DNA of 64,000 bases from Aedes albopictus (taxonomy: Eukaryota; Arthropoda; Insecta; Diptera; Culicidae): positions 348,492,505 through 348,556,504 of the forward strand of contig NC_085137.1 of the NCBI RefSeq assembly GCF_035046485.1, given 5' to 3'. The stretch's first letter is position 1. Every line of letters begins with the position of its first letter. The translations under genes were made by a program, and so were the position numbers. The notes under the pieces are model-generated. The model made no database searches and was not told where the DNA came from. It was given only the letters and a program-made list of their open reading frames with translations. Of the stretch, positions 38,492-50,400 are shown piece after piece.

Positions 38492-41400
38492 GTAAGTACC
38501 TACCTATACAGGTCGGGGATCAGCGAAAGCGAATAGAAGATTGTTTAGTTCTACCGTCGAAGGCGATGCACACATCTCGCGTTACATTTGAAAAGGGCCT
38601 ATCCCTAAAATGTAAACAAATCGATTTTTATACCTTTCCATAGCATCCCCCAACAGTAACATACTGTGCAAACATCATCCGCCTAACCGTTAATCTTATC
38701 AGAATAAACCCCACTTTCAAAACGGCCGATCATTGCTTTTTTTCCCAATCATTCATAAGCCCGTGCTCCAAATGGGCTAGTAACGGTAAAATTTTGTTTT
38801 CATTTGTTGGTCCTCTCGTTTAAAGGGCCGACAACCGAAAATTTTCGGAGCTGCTCTCGGGCCGAGCGCCGAGAGCGAGAATTCTCTCTCTCAAAAACGG
38901 CCAAGCCTTGATACGATGTCAACAACGGACTCACTCGGGGGACCAATCCACGCTAAGAAAATTTTAGAAAGACTCACAATAAGGCGTACACCGGGTGAAA
39001 TTTTTCAAATCAGCTTAACATGTTTATCTATAATTTTTCATACTTTTTTGATAACTTTTAATGCAAAATTGATTATTGAGGCATAGATACATCTATTCTT
39101 GTGTCATTAAAACGAAAAGCATGTTGAAAAATCCGAAAACTGTGAAATACGAATAGGAAATGTGATGGAAAATGTTTGCATCGGTTTTTCTCAATGTTTA
39201 CGTTCTGGGGATAGGCCCTTTTCAAATGTAACGCGAGACATGCGAGTCCACGCACGGACGGGAACGGACTAATCTAATCATATTCTGTCGTCAACTCGAT
39301 ATGTGGTGTCTACCATGAAGTGAACGCGATAAAGTGGATCTTAGTATTTAATAAATATCAATTGATTCAATCACTCGGGAACGAGTGAATGCGTGTGTGT
39401 GTCCAGCCCAGTTTTGTGCCGAGACCAGCAGTTCTCAAATTCTCAATGGCAATGCTGCTAACATACTTTTTTTTTCTATTTTCTTGTTTTGTATTGCTTA
39501 CATTTCAAATTCCTGGCATATAATATTATGATTTTTTTTTTTATCAAGAATTTTTAAATTATATGGATTGTTTCTAGTGGTAATTTGAGATATTCTGGTC
39601 GATTTTAAGTTTACTCAGGCTGAACTTATATAAATGTTGCGAGTTTAAACTATATTTTGGACAAACTGAAAAGATGAAAAAGCGATTAAAAATTGTTTGT
39701 TTAACTAGTAAATATGTAAAAAAAATGGATGCGTGAAAAAAATGAATTAAAAAATAATAATAATTGTGAACGACATATGATAAACCAAAATGTTTGAGAA
39801 CCACCACTGCTTCAACAGTGCGGATTGATGTAGTATTCGGTCTAAAATACAACTATTCGAACGCAGTGAAACATATCTGAGAAAAATGATAAAACTCTAT
39901 CGTTGTGCTCAGTTTGAACTGGTTAATTTACACTCATTGCTTGAAATAGATTACTAGCTTACTAGTTCTAGTTGTCATTCTCATAGCGAGAGGAACGTGC
40001 ACGGGTATGCAGTAGAGTGGGTCATCGTTTATATGGAAAAATGGAAAACTTCATGGTATCCCATCAGATCAAAGTTTTTTTGATCACATTTCAGGACCCA
40101 AATGACTGTGCAAAATTTGGGCATCATCGGTTATGTCTACGTTTTGCGCATCGCGTTTGAAGTTTGTATGGGATTTTACATGGGAAAACACACTTTTTTG
40201 CATTTCTCTCATGGCAAGCTCGAACTTTTCTAAAACTCTGTTACCGATAAAGTGAAAACATAGGCTAGGGTGTCCTGAAAAACTTTGTCGAAGACCGCGA
40301 AGTGATCTGATGCTTATGAAAAAAGTTATAGCGTTGGCGTTGCTTGCCGAAACAGCATGATTTTGTTGCTATTGTTATTCCTTTACATGTTAAAACATAA
40401 ACACATGCATGCGGTTCGTTAGTTATAACTATTTTTACAAGTATCGGATCGCTTTGCGGTCTTTAACAAAGTTTTTCAGAACATCCTAGGCTATCATTTT
40501 ACAGTATCGGTTTAAAAGTTTCAGACAAACTTTTTCAACTTATGACAAAAATGCAAAAAAGTATGTTTTCCCATACAAAATCACATACAAATTTCAATTG
40601 CAATGCGCAAAGTGTAGACGCAACCGATCGTGCTCAAATTTTGCACAGATACTCAGAACCCGAAACGGAACCAAAAAAGCTTTGATCTGAGAAAACGGTT
40701 CCGATGACCCACGCTAGTATGCAGTGTGTGCGATAAAAAGTCTGGTGGGGTAGTGTTTAGCATTCTTGCTCCTGTCTGGATTGGAAATAGTGCACCGCAA
40801 ATGCAGCCTTATAGCATCGTTTATTTTGTACATTTGTAGTTTATTTACCATTGCGGAACAACCGAAATGCGGCTGTGAGTTTTGTGAACTTGGAACGTCA
40901 TCACACGAGCTTTCATCACATATTAATTTTACTCTTTCTTTCTTTCTCTCTGTTCGATAGGTACCATCACAATTACCTTGGACCGACCAAAACCGAGGAC
41001 CAACTGAAGGCCAAATCGGTTCCGCTGTGTTCGGTGAACGATGTGCAGTTGCGGTTTCTCTGTCCAGATGATTTGGAGGAAGTGCGAACACTATGCCAGG
41101 ACTGGTTCCCCATCGATTACCCACTGTCGTGGTACGAGGACATCACATCCAGTACACGGTTCTTTGCGTTGGCTGCGGTGTACAACCTGACGATCATTGG
41201 TTTGATTGTGGCTGAGATAAAACCCTTCAGCAAGCTGAACAAAGAGGTAAGGCCTTCATACTTGGGAAATGTTTATACTGAATATTTTTATAGGGTACCG
41301 TCAAATGGGGTGACTTGTAACACTTTTCAGCTATAACTAACAAAAAAATGTAGATTTTACTTATGAAATATGCTTGAAACTTAAAATAAATATCTGCTTG

Positions 41401-44400
41401 TAAGTAAGTAAAGCATTGTCCAGTTAGAATCCGGACGCAAAGGATAATTTATTGTGACGCTCTCAATGATCATAATCATATTTTTTTTACAGCAGTCTGA
41501 TCATAAACAAGTCCTCTATTGATGGTGAAAATTTCATCGATTTTCTTGCTACGAGTGAAAAGTTATTCCAGATTGAAGACAAGTTAAGGAAAAAAATCTT
41601 GCACAAACACGCTGAAAATTAAGCGTGGTCAGGTACGACAGTCGCGAAAAATGTTAATGTCTCCATAACCATTATGTGTGATGTGCTCAGATGTTGTTAA
41701 CCATGCCATGAGGAAGTGCCCAAGGAAGATTAAAGTTTATGTTCATGGATAAATCTGCTTGGAATTCCAAGATTTGCCAGGAAGTTCGAGCTCTGGACAT
41801 CGTTTTCTCACATCACGATTTTGACACCAAATGTGTACAAAGATGATAACCTCAAGAATCGCGTGCTGCTTTTCAAAAATGCACACAAGGGATCTGTAGA
41901 GGTTTGAGCTAATTTGGTGAGCTATCACGACAGCCTGAGATGTGCAGTGGTGTCATCACTGTTGGGTGGTGTTTATTAACGAAAAAACACTCAAATTTCG
42001 CTTTTTTGGAATTTACTGAATAGCCCTTAATTTCGCAAGAAGAGAAATATTTGGCAAAGTTTCTTTGGAATCCTAATCAGATTGGTAGAGGGTCTCAGGA
42101 CACTACAGAGATGACCTGGTTGTTAAACAAATCCGCCGATGGGGTTGATGTTAAAATTTACTACCATTGTGCAGATTTTTGAGGAAGTAATCACGGAAAA
42201 AATGAGAAAATGTATTAAAAATTTAATTAAATAACTTTAATGATATTTTTCCATGAAACTACAGTAAATTATCTTTGTTTTGAGGGCTTCACCTTTTCTG
42301 TTTGTTATTCCACCTCTGAGATATAAGTGATTATCTGCGTCCGGATTCTAACTGGACAATGCTTTAAGTAAGTAGGTAAGTAAGTAAAAATACGAACTCT
42401 ACAACACTACTCATTGTACATCTCTTTTCCTACAAGCAGATATTTATTTTAAGTTTCAAGCATATTTCATAAGTAATGTGCCTTGATTCTTGCTACTATT
42501 GTGATGTCCTTTGGGTTGACATTTATATTTTTTAAATCTATTTTTCATATGAAACTAAATTTCAAGTTCAAGGCAAGTTTTCAAGTGCACACATACCCAC
42601 ACTGCCGGGTCTCCAGTTAGCCTAGTGATTAAGGCTATGAGTCGCTAATCCGAATCCCGTTCCGGTCGGGAAAATTTTCTCGACACCCTGGGCATAGTGT
42701 ATCATAGTGCTTGCCTCACAATATACAAATTGATGCAATGGCGGGCAAAGAAAGCCCCTCAATTAATAACTGTAGAAGTGCTCATGGATCAGGTATCATG
42801 TATCAGAAGGCCGGCTCCAGAGGCACGTTATCCTTCATTTGGGACATTTGTGCCATTACCATACATATAAGCCTGTTTCATCATTTACCTGACGGAGAAT
42901 GGAACAAGGGATGGGAATTAGGTAAGGGAAAGGTGATGAAATAGGAAGGGGTACCCTAGAAGCGGGAATGAACGCATAAGCGCAACGAGAGCTCATAGCC
43001 CAAACCACAACGGGTTTAATCAGTGCCCTGAAAAGGACACTGTAAAACGCATAAGCGCAGTGGCGTCGCGTAACCTCACTTTTTACCTGTGTACCGACCC
43101 TAAAACTTGCATCCGCACAGACCGCAGAGGACAAGCTTTTTTCAAAGGAATAGTCATGGTATACCACAATGGAGGGCGTTGTAGTAACACCACCACAATG
43201 AAACTCTCTTGGAGTAGCAATGGAAGCGAGTTATCCATAAAATGTGGTCGTAACCAATTAGTACAGGTTCCCCCATTTTTTAGTAGGGACGCTTGAATAC
43301 GCAAAATTTGCGAAGGAACACTTACAGTGTAAGAAAGGTCAAATGGAGACTCATCTGACACATGCCAATCAGTCAACTCATGACAAATTCTGGTCATGCA
43401 GAGTTGGGTTAGGTGCAAGTCTATGTTAAGTAACTGTACTACCTAAGTAATCCATTAGACTGAAGCATCTCAAATTAATGTTTGAGCTACTTCAGATGAT
43501 CGTAGCAATACTGCCAAATATCAGCGAAAAGATGATGAATACAAGAAAGAGCTTGCTTGAAGGCATCCAAAAGGAAAGGTTGAAATAATATACTGATAAC
43601 GTTATTCTAATATATAGCATGCTCGAGGCACGACACTTCATTTATAATGAAAGAAGCAAAACTGGGTTCACAAGTGTTACAACCTGGAGTTCTGGGTGGC
43701 CGAGACACATGATAGTGTAATGATACTCCAGGTGTAAACGAATAAACAAATTAAAATGTAACTTTATTGTACATAAAAATTACATGACTAAGACGCGACA
43801 CGTATACAGGATGACGACTACAATACTTCTAAAACTAATGTCTGCTTTTGTGCATCAACCGATCGCATATTGAAATGCTATCGGTGAGCAAGCAGAGGGC
43901 GAGAGTTGAGAGATTGTTCAGTGGTTCTCAACATCTCCCCCGCTGAATCGTTGACGATGTTTCCATTGCAGCGGTCTTCGGACGTGGGAAGATCGATGAT
44001 GGTGGACAGTGTAGATAGCGTGGTCGATGATCATGTTGACGAGAGTTGCTGTTCGATCATCGGAGCTTGATCCTGGTTCCACCATGGTTGATCATCCATT
44101 TAAAGACATCACTCAATACCGATGCACGTCCGCTCACTGAATCCATCCGATGTCCGTTGCGATCCAGAAAATGTTGGAGAAATTTCAACTTGCGGATGGC
44201 AGATTTGATGCTGATTATATAGCACTGATTGATATTGATTGATTCCCGAAATGATTTGACATGGAATGAGTTGAGCACCACTGGTGCGTGTGGGCTCTGC
44301 TGTGTGTATGCGGATTCAATTTCTCTTTCATCACTGCCGTCTGGTGAAGGTACGGGAAAAGATATTTTCGATCTTTTCGATCCTCTTGTTTGCTGTTGAT

Positions 44401-47400
44401 GCTGTTGGTCAGAATCATCACAATAAACCGTCGTCAACGTCGTCGATGCGGGAACAAACAGCTGGTCCATTGAAGACTGTTGCTGATGCTGCTCGTTTAT
44501 TGCCGCCGTAGTATCGACGACGTTTGCATGCGGAGCTTGATATGATGTCCCTTGCTGCTGTGTGATGGTCGGGGACGATTGTAGCTGGTTGTGTGATTGT
44601 TGTCGGGTGCTCCAATACAGCGAAAACAAATGGAATTGCTGATTAATTGATTCCATTGTCTGCTGGTACTGGAGGTGCAGCAACTGGTGCATCTGCTGGA
44701 ACTGATGTTCGATAAACTGCTCCCGATCAAGCGGGAAGCAGCCAGCCGAAGATTGCGGTGGTGTTTGCTGTACCACTGGCTGTGCGTTGAACAATGGCGA
44801 ACTGGTGAATGGCCCATTGAATCCAGCCGCCGGTTGATAGTGATGGTGGTGCTGCTGAGGATGAGTTTCCGCGGGTTGAAATGATGACGAAGATGGTGAT
44901 GATGATGGAGTGTGTTGGTTCCGGTGTGTTGATTCCAGAACCGGCGAGTGCAGCCACTGACCCACTTGATGCTGATGCAGGTTCTGTCCAGCCGATGACA
45001 CTGAAGGCTGGCGCTGGGCTTGATCACTCCTCGTGAAGTCCATTGTGTCGTCCATCTTCTCTCCGCGGAAAAATGATCGCGTCGCGGCTCCTCACTGCAC
45101 GCACGGTTACGAATTACTCGTCGCCACTGTTACAACCTGGAGTTCTGGGTGGCCGAGACACATGATAGTGTAATGATACTCCAGGTGTAAACGAATAAAC
45201 AAATTAAAATGTAACTTTATTGTACATAAAAATTACATGACTAAGACGCGACACGTATACAGGATGACGACTACAATACTTCTAAAACTAATGTCTGCTT
45301 TTGTGCATCAACCGATCGCATATTGAAATGCTATCGGTGAGCAAGCAGAGGGCGAGAGTTGAGAGATTGTTCAGTGGTTCTCAACAACAAGGTAACCTAT
45401 TCAGAAGTTACCCTACGAAAACGAACTTTTTGAAGTAGAGCCACTTGGGCAACGCACGCTTTTTACGCTGAAAATTGATTTGAGGTTTCCTGGTCGTAGC
45501 CACTACCCAAACTAGACAGGATTACACTCTTCACAAATCACAATCACAGCACAAAAAGGAAACATCAACGACAAACCAAATCGGTGTCAATTGAAAAACG
45601 CCAATGGCGAAAACGCATTAAGCGAACCCATATAGATAATAATGTTAGCTATTTTACAACATTTGAATAATCCCGCCTTTATTTAGCCTCAAATTTGAGA
45701 CTTAAGAAGGGCAGCTGATTATCTCGGAGAGACGCAATGTCCACTGCACCATTGCTCCGGTTAGCGCAGTAAGGGCGTAATACTGTGGAGGACGTCGTAA
45801 TTCTCCACAGGCTCCGTTTGTGGTTAGGTTTTCTAGCACTACACACATAAACTGATTGCTCGTACATACTTACACACTACTAATTAATCAATCTTCTTAG
45901 TATCATGTGCAGTTCTTTGAAGTTATTTGCTTGAACACTCACAAAGCACGCAGGCAAACTTGCAAACAGTTATATAATAGTTTATACCCTTCTTATTTTC
46001 ATAGGCCTTTCTTTCGAGCATTCTTTGCATTCGTATAACATGTGGCAAGTTTGAATATTTCAAGCCCAAGACAGTTTACAAAAAAAATGCTGGACCGATG
46101 GGGAATCGTACCCAGTACTCTCAGCATAGTCTTGCTGAATATCATTAACTAATAATTCACTCTCCTTACTTTAATAATAAATTGTTCTTAAAGTATTGCA
46201 TACATTCGTAGAAGCATGCAAAACTCGCACGACATTATCTAATAGTGCAAACATATATACACATAGACGCACGCACAATCTTACACAAAAAAATCGAAAT
46301 GTCTCCGTAACACAATGCTGAAAATATCAATAGTCGAATTTTGTAGGCTGAAATAATGGTTAGGCTAGTTTTCAATTGACATTAATACGTGATGGGACTG
46401 TTATGCGGGTACTTTTAATATGGGACACTACACTCATGACTTGGTATTTTTTCACACATTGATAAATATACACTCTGAAAAATTTTCACGTCCGATTTAC
46501 GTGAAAAGATTGGTAGTTTTCGCCCACCACGTAGTCTTCGCCGGAATTTCAGGTAACTGAGCACATTTGAGATTCGGTAATCGACATGATGGTTCAGGTA
46601 AATTTGACATGAATTTTACGCATCGTTTACGTGAAATGTGGGTGAGAGCTACTGGAATCTTAGGTAAATTTTACGTTAAATCATGATAAGTTCTACATGA
46701 ATTTTACGTAATTTGTACATGATTTTTGAATGATAATAGAGCAGCTGCACCAGCTTGCAACGTATTTGAAGAGGCAGAAGTTTTAAAATCCTCACAAAAT
46801 GCAATGTTTTCATTGGCAAAGATTTTACCCTACTGTAAAAATATCATTGAATTGTAAGGATTTAAAAACTCTTGTCTCCTCAAATACGCTACAAGCCGGT
46901 ACAAATATGCAACAATGAAAGAAAAAATCTTCATTAATCTTTTAATTTAATTCCGTCTACCCCCGTTGGTTTGACCTCATCTAATCTGAACACTTTTTAA
47001 TCTGACTCCCTCTAATCTGCACATCGTTCAAACCAAAAATGGTTCAAACGTCATTCTTCTCATGGAACGGGGTAAATCGGAACGCGGAATCAAAACAAAA
47101 TAGACAAAAACGGTTACCATCAGTGTGTTTTTCGATGTCCACAGGGTTACTAGAAATTCAAATTTAAAAACGAATCCCGTCGGTTTACATGAGGTATCGT
47201 TCAAACCAACGGGGGTAGACGGTTTATTTAACCCTTATGTGGCCGACAGGGTACCCGGGTACCCAGCTCCCATTTAAAAAGCACGGTGTAGAAAAAAGCA
47301 AAAAAATTGTCGGACACATAACGGTTAAATAAATAAATCTTCATTTACAAATGTATTACGATTCACCAAGATTGGATGATTTCAAACAAACCCAAGGATT

Positions 47401-50400
47401 ATGACTCAAAATATTCGTAGTCCAGCTTCTAAGCACTCGCCGAACTGGTCCTCCGTCACTGTCAGGAAACATAATATCTATTCCAGCTTCTGAAATTATT
47501 GAAAAATGAAAAGTCAACACTCATTACTGCCTATTGCCTTTAGCAACCTAATTACTACTTCTAGCAACTTTCTCGTAGTTAGTAAGGGGTTTTAGCACCA
47601 ACTTACTTCGCGGCGCCATATTGCAATTTTCACACCGGAAATTCACGTAACTTTTGTTTCACGGAGACTTCCAAGTCGAAAGTACACTAACACAAACGCA
47701 TTAGAACGATTTACGTGAAAATGAGGTGGATTTGACCAAACAGGGTGGAGCATACGACATGGTTATCGAGTGAAGGTTACCAATGTCACGTAACTTTTGA
47801 GATTTTCAGAATAAGGATGAGCTTCGTGATATTTCACGTAAATCGGACGTGAAAATTATTTAGAGTGTAAAATTTTGTAATTTTTATGATGATTTTTGGA
47901 AGTACATCGAAAATAATGACTATTCATAATGTTAACTCAAAAGTGATGAAAAGTCAAATGGGACTGTTATGCGAGTGGGGGCAGATGTATGTCTCAAAAG
48001 AATATCTTTGATAAGAATATTACTAATCACATATGCATTCAAGTTCTTTCAACAATTTTCATTTCCATCCTTCTGTTATTTCAACCTTAAGGACAGACTC
48101 GTTAGAATCATAAAATGACCGCCACAGTGGCCGACTTTGGCACCTATTACGATTTCGGGCGCACAAATCTCTCCGTAAACAAAACCAACGCACCTGATCT
48201 TTTTATTTAAAGCTTATTACAAGCGTGCAAGAACAGAATAATAAAATGCACTGTTGTTTGACGCTTGCTTCTTGAGATTTGTGCGTCTGAAGTTCTAATG
48301 CACTGCTGAAGCGGGATTTCAAGACGTTTGTCCTTAAGGCGAAACTGGAAGCATTTCCTCACTTTTTGGTTTTTGATTTTTTATTAAATAACGAAGCAAT
48401 ATTTTCAAAATCGATTTTCGTGCATATGTAGAGTATGGATCAAGGTATCTTTTGAATTTTTTTGTAGTGGAAAATGTTTTTCGTTTTTGCAGAAACCATT
48501 TTTGAACAAAATTTCACGAAAAAATGGTTTCTGCAAAAATGGAAAACATTTTCCACCTCAAACAAATTCAGAAGATACCTTGATCCATACTCTACATGTG
48601 CACGAAAACCGATTTTGAAAATATTGCTTCGTTATTTAATAAAAAATCAAAAACCGAAAAAAGTGAGGAAATGCTTCCAGTTTCGCCTTAGTAATGATTT
48701 TTCAGCCTTTCGAGAACTAGCCTGTTAGTATACAGTTTTTTTTTTGCATACATGCACAGACACAAACAAACTTGGGTCTTTCATAAACCACGTAGTCCTT
48801 TTGGGAAATGTGAGTCAGACCAAAGTCTACGCTCAGTTTATTGACCTATATGAACGGTCTCTTACACACAATTATCCAATAGTTACCCTTCTTATTTCCA
48901 TGAGCCGTTCCGTCAAAATGGTACAAACCGCAAAATTTTTGACCACGAAATGGTACCGATCACAAAATATCAAACACAATTTACACAATTTCGAAAAAAA
49001 TGCTTATGGAATTAAGAAGGGTGAGCTATTCGATAATTGTGTGTAAAAAGCCGTTTATATAAAACGTAAATCAAATTTTGGCCATCTTGTATGGAGCGTA
49101 GACTTTAGCCAGACCTCCCTCTGCCAAAAAGTCGAAGTGGTTATGAGCGGCCCAAGCTTGTTTCTTCGTCTTTGCATTTATACAAATGAACAGGATACTA
49201 AAACAAGGCTGAATCGCGAAATACTGAATGCAGTCGTATCACTATTTCAGCCTTCAACTTCAGGCTCTTGACATTTTCAGCCCTTTGAGATTGAGCCTTT
49301 TGTGACTTCAGTTTAATGTGTTTCGACCTTTCATAGGTAACCCGAAAGAACAGCCCATGATACTAAGAATGGCGAACTTAGATAATTACAGTATGGACCC
49401 GATTTTGTCAGCCCCATTTCAAGACGAACTTTTTGCTCTCATTATCTTACGACCAAACTTTGACCAATTAATTCGTGCTTATCTTCAAACTACTGCTGAA
49501 AGGCAGAGTATAGAGGGATAAAAATTTGCAAAACTGTTATTGCAGAAGAGCAAAAAAAATGTGTTTTGAAAAGGGGCTGACAAAATCGGGTCTCTTATGT
49601 ATTGTGTTAGAGAGAAATTTGTGTGTGAATTTATGCGTGCGTGTCAGTGCGTTTATACGTAACTTGAAAGAACAGCTCATGAAAATAAGTAGGGTGAACT
49701 ATTAGATGATTGTGTGTGATTTTGTGCTAGCATCTGTGAATGTGTGCAAAACTCAAAAAACCAGTTCATGATACTAAGAAGAGTGAACTTTTAGTTATTA
49801 TACAGTAAACGGCTTTCCTGGGAAGCTGACTAGACTGATTAAAGCAACGATGGACGGTGTGCAAAACTGCGTAAGGGTTTCGGGTGAACTATCCAGTTCA
49901 TTCGTATCTCGCCGGGGACTGCGACAAGGTGACGGACTCTCATGTCTACTTTTCAACATCGCGTTGGAAGGTGTGATGCGACGAGCCGGGCTCAACAGCC
50001 GGGGAACGATTTTCACAAAATCCGGTCAATTTGTGTGCTTTGCGGACGACATGGACATTATCGCTAGAACATTTGGAACGGTGGCAGAACTGTACACCCG
50101 CCTGAAACGCGAAGCTGCAAAGGTCGGACTGGTGGTGAATGCCTCAAAAACAAAGTACATGCTGGTAGGCGGAACCGAACACGACCGGATCCGTCTGGGT
50201 AGTAATGTTACGATAGACGGGGATACCTTCGAGGTGGTGGAGGAATTCGTCTACCTCGGATCCTTACTGACGGCTGACAACAACGTGAGCCGTGAAATTC
50301 GGAGGCGCATCATCAGCGGAAGTCGGGCCTACTACGGGCTCCAGAAGAAACTGCGGTCGAAAAAGATTCACCCACGCACCAAATGCACCATGTACAAAAC

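Larger units (their letters stand above)
43675..45386 (-). mobile_element. Intact short LTR retrotransposon, non-autonomous
   Basis: Two direct repeats of 259 bp (43675-43933 and 45128-45386) look identical by eye and have TGT...ACA ends. The 5-bp duplication ACAAG flanks the element (43670-43674, 45387-45391). On the minus strand a primer-binding-site-like TGGCGACGAGTAATTCG follows the 5' LTR after one base, and a purine tract AGCGGGGGAGA directly precedes the 3' LTR. The internal part is only 1.19 kb with one ORF and no protease, RT or integrase, so it must move in trans. Confidence 0.92.
46471..47867. mobile_element. TA-flanked MITE, 1.4 kb
   Basis: Ends CACTCTGAAAAATTTTCACG and complement with extended TTTCACGTAAATCGGACGTG, TA on both sides. 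It contains a nested MITE at 46953-47222 and a small hairpin at 47228-47330. Confidence 0.8.

Noticed and set aside
44284..45027. Other open frames overlapping the LTR element ORF (176 aa minus, 75 and 69 aa plus)
   Set aside because: They arise from the CAG/CAT-rich composition of the 332-codon frame and start or stop inconsistently.
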